From Meghimatium bilineatum (lineage: Eukaryota; Mollusca; Gastropoda; Stylommatophora; Philomycidae), in NCBI GenBank assembly GCA_034231615.1, contig CM067306.1:48020594-48084593 (forward strand): a stretch of 64,000 nt of DNA, in the 5' to 3' direction. Within the stretch, counting starts at the first letter, position 1, and every line of letters starts with the position of its first letter. Of the stretch, positions 1 through 9,790 are shown one piece after another. Below the pieces are notes generated by a model that saw nothing but the letters and a program-made list of their open reading frames with translations, had not been told where the DNA came from and ran no database searches. The translations under genes were made by a program, and so were the position numbers.

Positions 1-430
1 TAGCCGAGAGAGGGTTAGTGCAAATGACAGAGCCGAGAGAGGGTTAGTGCAAATGACAGAGCCGAGAGAGGGTTAGTGCAAATGACAGAGCCGAGAGAGG
101 GTTAGTGCAAATGACAGAGCCGAGAGAGGGTTAGTGCAAATGACAGAGCCGAGAGAGGGTTAGTGCAAATGACAGAGCCGAGAGAGGGTTAGTGCAAATG
201 ACAGAACTGAGAGAGGGTTAGTGCAATTGACAGAGCCGAGAGAGGGTTAGTGCACATGACAGAGCCGAGAGAAGTTTGGTGCAAATGGCAGAGCTGAGAG
301 AGGGTTAGTGCAATTGACAGAGCCGAGAGAGGATTAGTGCAATTGACAGAGCCGAGAGAGGGTTAGTGAAATTGACAGAGCCAAGAGAGGGTTAGTGCAA
401 TTGACAGAGCCGAGAGAGGGTTAGTGCAAA
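1..430. repeat. 29-bp minisatellite, about 15 copies, open at the left edge
   Basis: The unit agccgagagagggttagtgc plus nine more bases repeats with period 29. The first seven copies are almost identical and later ones differ at a few sites (aaatgac versus aattgac). The array is already under way at base 1, so its true length is unknown. No long reading frame runs through it. Confidence 0.95.
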
Positions 431-727
431 TGGGCAAGGCAATTTCTCTATAAAACACCAGTGCAAGCAGTCATGTATGAAACGCAAGGACTATGTGTCT
501 CTGCAATGTAAATAATTTGAGAGCATCATATTCCATTGAACATTTTACCCATGCCCGCTTCCTAACCATCTGTAAAGATGCAAACGGCAATCAGTAAACT
601 CATGATATAGAGTTCAATCCAGCATTGTGTGTGACCTACTCGATTTCAACAGGTTACCAATGCTACTGGAATAGTCCAGAATAATCACGAATGATCCTGG
701 GTAGGAGAGTATCTTTTCCCAGCATTG
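431..727. other. No recognised feature
   Basis: Mixed-composition sequence without a convincing reading frame, tandem repeat or match to the dispersed families elsewhere in the window. Confidence 0.5.
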
Positions 728-985
728 CACATCACAGACAGTTGTAGTCTTGTGTGGTTGACGTTAACGTCTGTAGAAACTTACCATATAACATCACAGC
801 CAGTTGTAGTCTTGTGTGTTTGATGTTAAGCTCTGTAGAAACTCACCATATAACATCACAGACAGTTGTAGTCTTGTGTGTTTGACGTTAATTTCTGTAG
901 AAACTCACCATATAACATCACAGACAGTTGTAGTCTTGTGTGTTTGACGTTAAGTTCTGTAGAAACTCACCATTTTGCAAAAAGG
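728..985. repeat. 62-bp tandem repeat, 4 copies
   Basis: The phrase catcacagacagttgtagtc recurs at 729, 792, 854 and 916, each followed by cttgtgtg, a gacgttaa-like core and ctgtagaaactcacc. Copies are about 95% alike. No coding potential is seen. Confidence 0.92.
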
Positions 986-1570
986 TTGCAAGAGTGTTAC
1001 TTTTGTAATTCCTGGAGAAAATAGCACACTTTAAAAGAAAAAAAATGAAAAGTACCCGGTATTAAGAAGAAATGCACTCCTTACAACAGTAGATAGACTA
1101 TAATCAAATTGGGTAACTGTTACCATCAAAATAATGGAGGTAGTGATTAAGGTAATTCTGTAACCACGACCTCAGAGAGTTAAATTTAAAAAAAATATAT
1201 CTTCTTCCGCATAATGTACGTTTCTATGTTAATATTTTTAATTTGCTTGTAATTGATAATGCATTGTGGGTAGTAAACATAAAGTACACAAGAGACATAA
1301 CTTAAGATATATTGTGTGATAGGTTGTCAGTTATGTATCTTGGTGAAATTTAAAAATATTTTTTTGGGGCAATATTTTGTTGTTTTTTTGTTGTTTTTTT
1401 TAAAAACTCCACGTACCTGCTATAGATAGAGCATTTATTTGAGGGATGGATCTATGAAATTATGTATGTGCAGGAAAAGGAAAAGCTTGTACTTGAAAAT
1501 CTCAGTGGTCAGGTGGTCAAGCAATTTATTTGGGGATTTCCATCGTCAGATGGTCAAGCAATGTTTGAAT
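986..1570. other. AT-rich stretch without recognised feature
   Basis: Low-GC sequence with short A and T runs (for example near 1185 and 1375). No reading frame above background and no repeat match noticed. Confidence 0.45.
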
Positions 1571-1574
1571 ACGG

Positions 1575-1665
1575 TCCTGTTGCCGTATAGCTAGAACGCC
1601 GGCCTCAGAAGACTGAGGTTCCGGGATCAATTCACGGTTGGGATAAAGATATTTGTATATATATA
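1575..1665 (+). mobile_element. tRNA-like SINE head
   Basis: A box-like sequence tagctagaacgccggcctc is followed about 25 bp later by a B box-like ggttccgggatcaattc, the layout of an internal RNA polymerase III promoter in tRNA-derived SINEs. The unit runs into AT-rich sequence (atatatataaataaaaaatt) that may be its tail. It is not a functional tRNA: I see no complete cloverleaf acceptor stem. Only the head is clear, so family and true end are unknown. Confidence 0.55.
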
Positions 1666-2002
1666 AATAAAAAATTATTCCTGTACTCATCGCGGACAGC
1701 TATAGCATATCGGTCTTTATTTCTACAGCCAAAAAGTCTCCCTGCATTCCTTAACAGGAAAAAACGCGTTAATGAAAGTTGTTTTTTTTATTGTTAACGT
1801 TTTTACCTAGTAGTTGTAACCTACAGCCACATTGAATAAAACAATCACCTGAGACGTAAAAGATCTGAAAATCAGCGCCATCAAAAGGAATGCCAGAGAA
1901 ACATAAATCTAGATCTGAAAGTACAACTCAAATATCTGTGACATGGAGCAAAAGTAACCAACTCATACTTCCATGGAGTTATATCAATATCATCATGTGC
2001 AT

Positions 2003-2627
2003 CATCCAACTATCTTCACCGCATATAACTATTATCATCCAACTATCTTCACCGCATATAACTATCATCATCCAACTATCTTCACCGCATATAACTATTA
2101 TCATCCAACTATCTTTACCGCATAAACTATTATCATCCAACTATCTTCACCGCATATAACTATTATCATGCAACTATCTTCACCGCATATAACTATTATC
2201 ATCCAACTATCTTCACCGCATATAACTATTATCATCCAACTATCTTTACCGCATATAACTATTATCATCCAACTATCTTCACCGCATATAACTATTATCA
2301 TGCAACTATCTTCACCGCATGTAACTATTATCATGCAACTATCTTCACCGCATATAACTATTATCATCCAACTATCTTCACCGCATATAACTATCATCAT
2401 CCAACTATCTTTACCGCATATAACTATTATCATCCAACTATCTTCACCGCATATAACTATTATCATCCAACTATCTTCACCGCATATAACTATTATCATC
2501 CAACTATCTTCACCGCATATAGCTATTATCATCCAACTATCTTTACCGCATATAACTATTATCATCCAACTATCTTCACCGCATATAACTATTATCATCC
2601 AACTATCTTCACCGCATATAACTATTC
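2003..2627. repeat. 33-bp minisatellite, about 19 copies
   Basis: The unit ccaactatcttcaccgcata plus taactattatcat repeats with period 33. Because 33 is divisible by three and the unit lacks stops in some frames, it gives repetitive open frames on both strands (11-residue repeats such as IIIQLSSPHIT and MIIVICGEDSW). These are by-products of the repeat, not genes. Variants are mainly tcttcacc/tcttTacc and catCcaac/catGcaac. Confidence 0.95.
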
Positions 2628-2929
2628 TTCATAACCATATCAAATTACATGTATCATAGATTTATTTATTATTTTTCCACGTTGGGCTTCCATTTGATTA
2701 TATATATTATGTGATAGAATATATATATATATATAATCTATTATTTCATCACACCTGGCAATAGTCCATTGATCTGTCTATTTCTTTCTATCAATAGTGT
2801 GCAAACATATGCTCACATATTGAACGCATGTAATGTGTCATTTATTAGACATACGTGGCGCATCTTCACTTGGCAATGTTTTTTTGGTGAGAAAAACATG
2901 TCCAAGTCATCCTTGTTGTGAATATTTGT

Positions 2930-3180
2930 ATGGTTTTGATTTGTTTAATTGCTATATGTTTGTTGAGAAAGGTCCACGTTGGACCATAACGTGGAAAATG
3001 GTCATTGTTCATTGTTTTATTGTTAAATATATATTTTTAACATTGATATTTATAATTTTATAGTAACCTTTATACAATATTTAGTATTTACCATTTTTTT
3101 CGTTTAGTTACTTCGGCACTCTCCATTTTGTCGTACATCCTCTGATATTATGGTTTATTTGTATTTATTTTTTCCACAAA
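2930..3180 (+). repeat. Dispersed repeat family E, copy 1
   Basis: Shares an ordered series of blocks with 7800-8060: ttggaccataacgtggaaaa here against ttggaccgtgacgtggaaaa there, then a T-rich middle and cactctccattttgtc against cactctccactttgtc. The order and spacing are kept, so these are two diverged copies of one dispersed sequence of unknown type. Adjacent family D sequence at 3465-3660 may belong to the same insertion. Confidence 0.6.
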
Positions 3181-3464
3181 TGTTCTGTTCATGTAGCAGA
3201 AGTGGCCTTGACTTCTACTTCAGGGTGCAAGAAATGCAGTCACTGTTTTCTTTTCAGGCGACTAAAGAAAGTTGAGGCTGACAATGGTGAAAAAAAACCA
3301 CCCTTGTCATTTATATCTTGCCTTGATTCCATAACTTTGTCTTCTGTGACTTGGTTGCCATGGATGACAAAGAGATATATACTAGAAAAATATATATATA
3401 ACAGTGGACATTGCACCTTTGACTTTTTCTGGCAGAGTCCTGGGTGGTGAGGAATTTTAGGAAT

Positions 3465-3660
3465 ACAATTAGTGAAGATAGGTCAACAGATCCAACAGAA
3501 CAATCAACTAAGTGGCCCAGAAGCTTATGATACACTCTTGACAGGACGTAAGGATCCTGCTTGGAATATTATTGCAATAAAATGCTTCAATTCGAGGACT
3601 AGACAAGCATCCATAAGCCTCCCTAACACAACCATGCCTTTGAGATAACAAAAGTTATTT
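3465..3660 (+). repeat. Dispersed repeat family D, copy 1
   Basis: Matches 53480-53695 in the same order: gtcaacagat, aacaatca/aatgatgaact, a ggatcctg block, then the ttgagataacaaaag / ttgatacagaaaag end. Reverse-complement relatives occur at 54265-54660 and 58145-58540. No coding potential; class of element unknown. Confidence 0.6.
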
Positions 3661-3950
3661 TATAACAATTATAACAAACTTCTATTTAACACTACTTTAA
3701 AGTTTCTGATTATATTTATTTTGTATTATTTGTACTATACATAACAAAGTTCTGTTTTTGCATACATAATTCTAATTACGCAGGGCGGGGCACCAATTTG
3801 TCCCGACATAAAGCATTGTCAAAGGGAGCGATATAAATGAATATCCCACATATGGATGTGGAAAGCAACGGGAAACTACCACATTATTTTCCCAAAATGA
3901 AAGTCATGGCGACACACAGAAGTAGGCCTACAGTTAGTGTTAATATGCTG
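3661..3950. other. No recognised feature
   Basis: AT-rich sequence between a family D copy and a LINE relic; nothing further supported. Confidence 0.4.
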
Positions 3951-4280
3951 AGAATACCATGGACTGCCAGAAAAACTAATGTAGAGGTGTTGAAAGAGTT
4001 AAATGCGAAACGGACCTTAATCAACAATATAAGTAAACGGCAATCTTCTTTTTAAGGCCACTTCATGAGACAGGCAGGTTTAGAGAACATAATCACAACA
4101 GGCAAGATTGAAGGCACCAGAAACAGAGGGCGACAACGTGAGAAAATATTAGACAGTGTGACAACCTGGCACGGCAAGGAAACAACAACATCCCTGATAC
4201 ATAATACTGTGGACATAGAGCTGTGGAGAGCCATGACATCCTACGCCAACCAGCATGACACCTGATGATGATGAATTCTA
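3950..4280 (+). pseudogene. RTE-like LINE 3'-end relic
   Basis: Two plus-strand frames together give a LINE reverse-transcriptase C-terminal region: MLRIPWTARKTNVEVLKELN, then (after a frame change near 4052 with a short T run) FMRQAGLENIITTGKIEG and RNRGRQREKILDSVTTWHG. This is the usual order: R-I-x-W, a 'GH/F-hydrophobic-MR' block and a basic GRQR block. The frame ends in tgatgatgatga, the same TGA tail as the younger LINE at 4580-5478. It is strongly 5'-truncated, with no palm motif left. It is dead, and older than its neighbour judging by the frame change and substitutions. Confidence 0.75.
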
Positions 4281-4321
4281 ATTCATCGGTCGGCCAGGAC
4301 GAAGATGTATAATGCAATTTA

Positions 4322-4440
4322 ACTGTATATATATATATATATATATATATATCAGGAGCCGGCATGGTTGCTGATGATATATATATGTGTGTGTGTGTGT
4401 GGGTATATATATGTATATATATAAAGTGCTGCGAATAATA
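4322..4440. repeat. AT and GT microsatellites
   Basis: (AT)n at 4324-4352, a short (TG)n at 4385-4402, then alternating tatata blocks. Simple sequence; length is probably variable. Confidence 0.9.
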
Positions 4441-4568
4441 TTTATCTGAATGTAATTTACATTGCCATGTTAGTGTGTGGGTAATTTATAATTGTCTTAT
4501 AATATGTTGGGATGAAATTTTATAAAGCACATATTTGCTATATTATATTATATATATTTATTTACATA

Positions 4569-4579
4569 TAAAGAGACAT
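4569..4579. repeat. Target-site duplication, left copy
   Basis: taaagagacat, identical to 5479-5489 on the other side of the LINE. Confidence 0.88.
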
Positions 4580-5478
4580 CATCATCATCATCATCAAGTG
4601 CCGTCTCCGCAACGAAGGTTGGCTGCAACGTATCTCCAACATCTCCTGTCTCTTGTCTTGGTGGTGCACTCTGCTAGACTGTAACCTGTCCATCGTGTAA
4701 TGTTACTCTCCCACTTGTATCTCTGCCTACCTCTTGCTCGCTTCCCTTTGACTTTACCCTCAAGTAAGGTCTTCAATAGGGTGTCATGTCTTTTAATGTG
4801 TCCAAAGTATTTTATTTGCCTGATCTTTATTTCTCTTAGTAGTTCTTTCTTCATATTAAGTGTTTTTAGCACCTCTTTATTTGTTTTCTTCTCTTTCCAT
4901 GATGTTCTCCCTATTATTCTATATACCCACATCTCAAAGGCATCAATTTTGTCTTCTAATTGTTTATTTAGTGTCCATGTTTCTGAGCCATACATTAATA
5001 TGGAATAGATGTAGCATTTTATAATTCTCATTTTTAACTTGTTTGTAATTTGTTTAGATATTAATAATTTCCTCATGTCATTGAAGGTACTTTTAGCCAT
5101 TCCTATTCTCCTTTTAACTTCTGTTTCACATCTGCCATCATTTGTGAATATGTGTCCAAGATATTGATACTGTTTTACTTGTTGTAGTTTCTCTCCCTGT
5201 ATGTTTATGTTTACCTCCTGTTCTTCTGTGTTTTTGCTGATTATCATGGTTTTTGTTTTTTGAATGTTTATATCCAGTCCATATTCATTACTTGATTTAT
5301 TGACTTGATCTATTAGTCTTTGTAGTTCATGTTCCCTTTCTGCTAAAAGAACAGTGTCATCTGCATATCTAATGTTGTTTATTATTTTCCCATTGATCTT
5401 GAGTCCTGGTATTTCTTCTATATTTGTAAAGATATTCTCTGTGTAGATATTAAATAGGCTTGGTGATAAAATGCATCC
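4580..5478 (-). mobile_element. 5'-truncated RTE-like LINE with 11-bp target duplication
   Basis: The direct repeat taaagagacat at 4569-4579 and 5479-5489 brackets the insertion exactly. On the minus strand the element starts within the reverse-transcriptase motif GCILSPSLFNIY and runs to a (TGA)n tail whose first TGA is the stop codon. Truncation at the 5' end, a short-repeat tail and a 10-15 bp target duplication are hallmarks of target-primed reverse transcription, and TGA/ATC-type tails are known from RTE-related LINEs. The frame is open throughout, so this is one of the younger insertions in the window. Confidence 0.9.
4594..5478 (-). CDS. LINE reverse transcriptase, C-terminal fragment
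   Basis: About 294 codons remain, uninterrupted, with no start codon of their own because the insertion is 5'-truncated. Features in order: motif B-like GCILSPSLFNIY at residues 1-12; the catalytic motif C region as IRYADDTVLLAE near residues 40-50; QYLGHIFTNDG near 110; LMYGSETWTLNKQL near 165; the YRIIGRTSWKEKKTN block near 190; YFGHIKRHD near 230; and a basic GKRARGRQRYKWESN block near 250. The fingers, most of the palm and any endonuclease are missing, so no activity is expected. The open frame extends leftward into non-element sequence beyond 5478 by chance only. Confidence 0.88.
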   Translation of the reverse strand, partial: GCILSPSLFNIYTENIFTNIEEIPGLKINGKIINNIRYADDTVLLAEREHELQRLIDQVNKSSNEYGLDINIQKTKTMIISKNTEEQEVNINIQGEKLQQVKQYQYLGHIFTNDGRCETEVKRRIGMAKSTFNDMRKLLISKQITNKLKMRIIKCYIYSILMYGSETWTLNKQLEDKIDAFEMWVYRIIGRTSWKEKKTNKEVLKTLNMKKELLREIKIRQIKYFGHIKRHDTLLKTLLEGKVKGKRARGRQRYKWESNITRWTGYSLAECTTKTRDRRCWRYVAANLRCGDGT

Positions 5479-5489
5479 TAAAGAGACAT
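5479..5489. repeat. Target-site duplication, right copy
   Basis: taaagagacat, identical to 4569-4579. It marks the 5'-truncation point of the LINE. Confidence 0.88.
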
Positions 5490-5784
5490 AACAGCATGTA
5501 AAAACTAGTAATAGGAGATATGGTTTCTGTAAACGGGGGAAAACGTTGCATGAAACAACTGTGGACAAAAGATATTTCAGAGTGTTTAAACATGTCACTG
5601 GCAATGGCAACTCAACTATAATTGTGATTCTTCAGAGTGTCCGTAAAGAAGACTATATTCTGGAAATTGTGTTACTGGAGAAATAGACGGAACTGTAGAC
5701 ATCTAGTAGCTATATATTTAATTCAAAAAGTTCATGTGTTATGAGAACCCGAAAGAGGACCATCAGTTTTAGAAACTGTTACCT

Positions 5785-6012
5785 GTCATGTATATCATAT
5801 GAGACGATTAAGGGATTAGTTGTTCCATTCCATAGAGGGTTAAAGTGACACAGAAGCCATGCTGAAGTTGAATGTGTCGGATAAAGAAGTGCAGATATAG
5901 CAGCTAAGCTGTAAAACATTGCGCACTCCATTCTCCGGACTACATCCTGGTAATCTGCAGGAGTGTGAGAGCGAAGAGAGAAGAAGAATTGAAGATCCTA
6001 TAATCGGATTTG
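5785..6012 (+). repeat. Dispersed repeat family B, copy 1
   Basis: Aligns in order with 53940-54180 and 63405-63640: a tgtat-tc-tat / ggcgactaagg start, a gaagcc(t)tgctgaagt core, cagctaa-tgtaaa, then ttctccggattacatcctg-taatct and a purine-rich gagcgaaggcagaga-type end. Three copies in one orientation and similar length (about 230 bp) suggest a SINE-like or non-autonomous element. I see no clear polymerase III boxes. Confidence 0.72.
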
Positions 6013-6224
6013 AATTTATCTTTTGCATATTCTTCTTCTGTGTTTATTCTCAAAATTCTACTGGTTAGCTGGGGGTAGTCTGGAGATTAAAATACATAGG
6101 GGTAAGTGGTTTACAGCTTGGTTGTGATATCTGTACATTTCATCAAGATAGTCTGGCTTCAACATGACATCTTTAGGTTCTTTAACCTTTTCTTAATTGC
6201 CCACCCCATTCCATATGATTAGTT

Positions 6225-6445
6225 GCTTGCCTCTTGTGGCAAGCGATAAAATTGGTAGCGAACTCTATTCAGGACGCAGCCATAAACCCAACACTTTTTG
6301 ACTGTAATGATTTTCTAGGCAATATAAATACGTTCAGTAGTTTGTCATTGCTTTCTGAACGGTCCGGATGCACAGTTGCTAGTGCCGGGATCCGAACACG
6401 GTACCTTGGCCATCACAGATGCTATCTATGCTACGCAATAGCAAC
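6225..6445 (-). mobile_element. SINE-like family A, copy 1 (tRNA-related)
   Basis: Its reverse complement matches 61510-61700 and 53195-53345: a B box-like aaggtacc-tg-tcg-atccc, then gcaactgtgcat, the block ccgttcagaaagcaatg, a tatttatattgcc block, and a gctg-atg-c-ac-tcctgaatagg end. The head has tRNA-like spacing. Three copies across the window in both orientations support a genuine dispersed family. Confidence 0.72.
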
Positions 6446-6454
6446 CGTGAAAAT

Positions 6455-7404
6455 GTACTTCTTCTTCTGCGTTCGCTCTCATATAACCACAACGAATATA
6501 TCGTGTGATTTCCGTCGGGGAACGTGAAGTACGTTGTGCTGCAAGTTCCACAGTAAAACTGTGCTAATTACACCTAGGCTGGCCACTTTGTGGTCTCGAC
6601 TTCCGAGACCCACAAGTTTGCGTCTCAAACCACTCGTTTGGGAGCAAGACGTTCTCTAGCTGAGTGACCTTGTCCCATTTTGTGCCTGAGCCCTTCGGTA
6701 CTGAACCCTTTCTCTCCGCGAGTTTGTTTCCGGTGTAGGAAGCTCGTTAGTAAGCTGGGTCAGGGCAGTCTTCGTTGTCCCGTTTGTGCCTGAGCCCATC
6801 GGGGTGCGGGACCCTTTCTCTCTGCGAGCATGTTTCCGGTATAGGAAAGCTCAACATTAGAGTTGGACTAGGTCTTCTTTCTTTGCGGGGCGTCTAAAAT
6901 TGGGTGTTGGTCTCTGTCCATATGGAAATCGAGTAACTACTCGTAGAAGCTTGTCTCGAGCTAACAGAGCTTGTAGTTTTAATTTCCTTATAACTCATTT
7001 TCACTTTTTATTTACAGTTGGCACTGCCCTCTGTCACTGTACAACCCTTTCAATGTGCTCGTGTGTAGTCTTTTTTGTCTCTCGCTAAGCATCTGCCTTT
7101 TCGTACCACTTCATTGGCCGCCCCTCCAATGCTCGGACTGGACCTATTTGCGTCACTGTGTGTCGACAGTGCCACTGCTTGTGTTGCGCTAGTGGTGTCA
7201 GAGATATTGTCTGTCTCTTATGCAGTCAAATATCTTTCCATCTGCTACCTCCAAATTCACGGACACGATCCCTAAATGATTTAGCCAGAATCAGCACGAG
7301 CCGCCGTGTTTCTGTTACCAGGGTGCACCGCGAGGAGGTACATTTGGGATCTTGGTTATTTGTAAACCTGAGTCCGGTCCGGTAGTGCGTTCCCTTTGCA
7401 CCCC
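6455..7404 (-). repeat. Left arm of large inverted repeat pair (family F)
   Basis: Blocks here recur in reverse complement, in reverse order, at 9771-10985. Examples: cttcttctgcgttcgctc at the outer end; gaagtac-ttgt-ctg-aagttcca; gccagaatcagcacgagcc; gatcttggt; and ctttgcacccc at the inner end. The arms are diverged and unequal in length (about 0.95 and 1.2 kb). Small open frames inside show no family resemblance. The outer purine-rich end (gagcgaacgcagaagaag on the minus strand) resembles the 3' ends of family B, so each arm may be one copy of a dispersed element, the two lying head to head. Confidence 0.7.
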
Positions 7405-7799
7405 GAAAATGTACTATTATATTGTCATTGGTAACTAATATCATTAATAAATAGTACATCTTATGTTAATGAGAATTAACAAGAAATAAAGAAAAAAAGG
7501 ACTTTTCCCACGTTATGGCACAATGGGGGATTTTTATTAAGAAACGGAAACGAACTAGAAAAAAAACACAACTCGGTCAATACAAAGAGTTGGTCTCACA
7601 ACTCCATCGCATTGCATTAGAAAAGAAAAAAAAACAGGCTCATCATTTTTAGTTATAAGCAATAGCGTTGCTCGCTTAAATTTTATGCACTATTGAAAGA
7701 TCACCATTGAAATAGAACGACCATGATTGCGCTTATGTTCTTTTATAATGCAATGCGTTGTAATTGTGAGACCATCTATTTGCATTGACAGTTTTATTG
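7405..7799. other. Spacer, no recognised feature
   Basis: AT-rich sequence with A runs inside the large inverted repeat. The piece cccacgttatggcacaatgg near 7508 loosely echoes family E. No gene supported. Confidence 0.4.
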
Positions 7800-8060
7800 T
7801 GTGTTTATTTATAGTTCACGTTTGCCTTTTAATAAATGTCCCTATTGGACCGTGACGTGGAAAAGGCCGTTGTTAATTTGTTGTTGTTTTTTGTGTGTGT
7901 GGTTATTTCTCATTGACATTATATTTACTATATATTAGCTGTCAATGACGATAATTCAGTATCCTAGTTGTTATTGCTTCTTTCTTTATTAATGCAGCAC
8001 TCTCCACTTTGTCAGATATCATCTACTAGTTTGCTTATGTATCTCGTATGTCATGTATTG
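7800..8060 (+). repeat. Dispersed repeat family E, copy 2
   Basis: Counterpart of 2930-3180: cctattggaccgtgacgtgg, then a T-rich middle and gcactctccactttgtcag. Confidence 0.6.
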
Positions 8061-8334
8061 CAGGTTACAAAATTACTATCCTATGCTACCATTATGTTGA
8101 CGGACAAGACAAGTGCAACCCATGGGACGTATAAAGAGAATTGTTGATAATTATTTCATGCATTGACAACTCAAGAAACAACTTCAACTCAGTAGATATA
8201 TTGGTTCATTGTTCTTATTAATTTTGTTGATAAGTGATGTGAACTGGCTGATCTCTGTGATATATAAAAATTATGGTTTGTATTTTTGTAAATTGTGGGA
8301 ACAATTTATACAATTCTTATACAGGGAAATTAAA

Positions 8335-8640
8335 TATAGGTTTTTCAAGTTGATTGAAAGTGTTATTGATTTTGATTAATGTATGAAGTTGATTTCAAAG
8401 TGTAAATGATTACGTTGATGTTTGAAGTTGAAATTTTAATTGATTGAATTCACGTTTACAGTTCACTTCAAAGTGTACTTGATTGAAATCATGTTTGAAG
8501 TTGATTTGAAAGTGTAATTGATTGGATTGATTATTCAAGCTATAAGTGTACTTGATTTGATTCGTATTTTAAGCTGAAAGTGTTATTGATTGAGTTCATG
8601 TTTGAAATTAATTTGGAAGTGTATATATTTTATTCATTGC
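8335..8640. repeat. Degenerate tandem repeat, about 40-bp unit
   Basis: Repeated phrases of the type gtttgaagttgatttgaaag followed by tgtaattgattg recur five to seven times with indels. Related phrases appear once more at 11040-11160 beyond the right arm of the inverted repeat. Confidence 0.7.
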
Positions 8641-9635
8641 AGTATTTGCACCAAAATATTTTAAGATTTCTTAGAAGACTATGGACCAAAATATCACTAA
8701 TAGGGACATTCTGTGAAAATTGAAAGCAAAAGAAACTTGCTAAACGAGATGGTATTCTCGAGAAAATCACAATATATTGGCATATCAAAGGACACTATAG
8801 CTGTGATAGATGAAGGATCTGCACATATTGACAGAAAAAGTGACTTGTGTGACAAGTGACCGTAATAACAGATTACGTTTGTCGTCACTTTAGTGTGACA
8901 ATAGAACAATCTGCATCAGCATCAAAATAGAGTGTGACAATAAAACAAGATGCTTGTCAAGCGTCTTAGATAATATCCTTTCTGGAACCTCTGGTGCTGT
9001 GGCCAGGTATAAACCTGTGGAACTCTTCTTGACATCAAATAATCACAAAGACACTTCTTGTCTCAATATAAGAACGACTTTTAATATGAACATCAAATTC
9101 CGGAGTATTTGCCATCTCCGAGACGGACATCAGAACTTCCAAGTTCCTCCAAACTTCGCGAAACTCCCTGCCAATCAAAATCCTTCTTTTCCCCAGAGGA
9201 AAAACTCTCCAATCAGGATTCATCAATCTGATCATACAATAAACATACGTTGCTTCATAACAACCTCAGACCAACTAGAACGCTTCCATCTGGTCATTCA
9301 ATAATACACGTTGCACAATCATAACTTACTTTGGAAATCTTCACAACTTCAGACCAATCAAAATGCTTCTACCTGGTATGATTCCCGTCTGTTATTATCT
9401 GATACGTTCTTAGGTAAACAAAAGTTTGCATTTGATCGTCGCTTGACACATTCTTAGATAAACATACGTTTGCATTGCGTGTCAGCAGTGTTCGTAGTGA
9501 CAAAATTTACCCAAGGGCCAAAGCCCCCTGCTTGTGAAGGGCTCTCTATACCGTGAACTGTGCCTACAGGCTTTGGCGGCAAGAGTAGGGTACATTACTG
9601 TCACATAGCGTATATAAGCCCATTTTGAGAGATTG
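8641..9635. other. No gene supported
   Basis: A 116-codon frame at 8954-9304 is open but shows no recognisable family, and its composition is that of the surrounding DNA. The phrases gaccaactagaacgcttcc (9271) and gaccaatcaaaatgcttc (9352), and gttcttaggtaaaca / attcttagataaaca, hint at an old internal duplication. Confidence 0.4.
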
Positions 9636-9639
9636 GTAA

Positions 9640-9790
9640 GTGATGATGCCAGGGCAATGGAAAAGAGGTAGACCAGTTAGTAGATGGACAACAAATATTA
9701 AAGGCCACCTGAACACAACACTCAAAGAAGCAGGAAGATTAGGTCATGATCAGGAGTTCTGAAAGGCTGTGGGGTGCAAAGGGAAAACAC
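9640..9790 (+). pseudogene. LINE C-terminal relic
   Basis: Translates as WKRGRPVSRWTTNIKGHLN followed by GRLGHDQEF and a stop. The basic GRP-x-x-RW block followed by a short helical segment and an aromatic residue is the common C-terminal tail of LINE reverse transcriptases. Only about 45 residues remain. Its end overlaps the inner boundary of the inverted repeat at 9771. Confidence 0.5.

Noticed and set aside
1-430. CRISPR-like direct repeats
   Set aside because: The 29-bp units are head to tail with no unique spacers. The same holds for all arrays here, and the DNA is animal.
1575-1665. Functional tRNA gene
   Set aside because: Boxes are present, but the acceptor stem is not closed and an AT-rich tail follows; treated as a SINE head.
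2101-2598. A 165-codon repetitive frame with MIIVICGEDSW repeats and a plus-strand partner
   Set aside because: Both are forced by a 33-bp repeat unit without stops; no flanking coding sequence.
8954-9304. A 116-codon candidate gene
   Set aside because: No domain, no codon bias distinct from the neighbourhood, and the opposite strand is also open.
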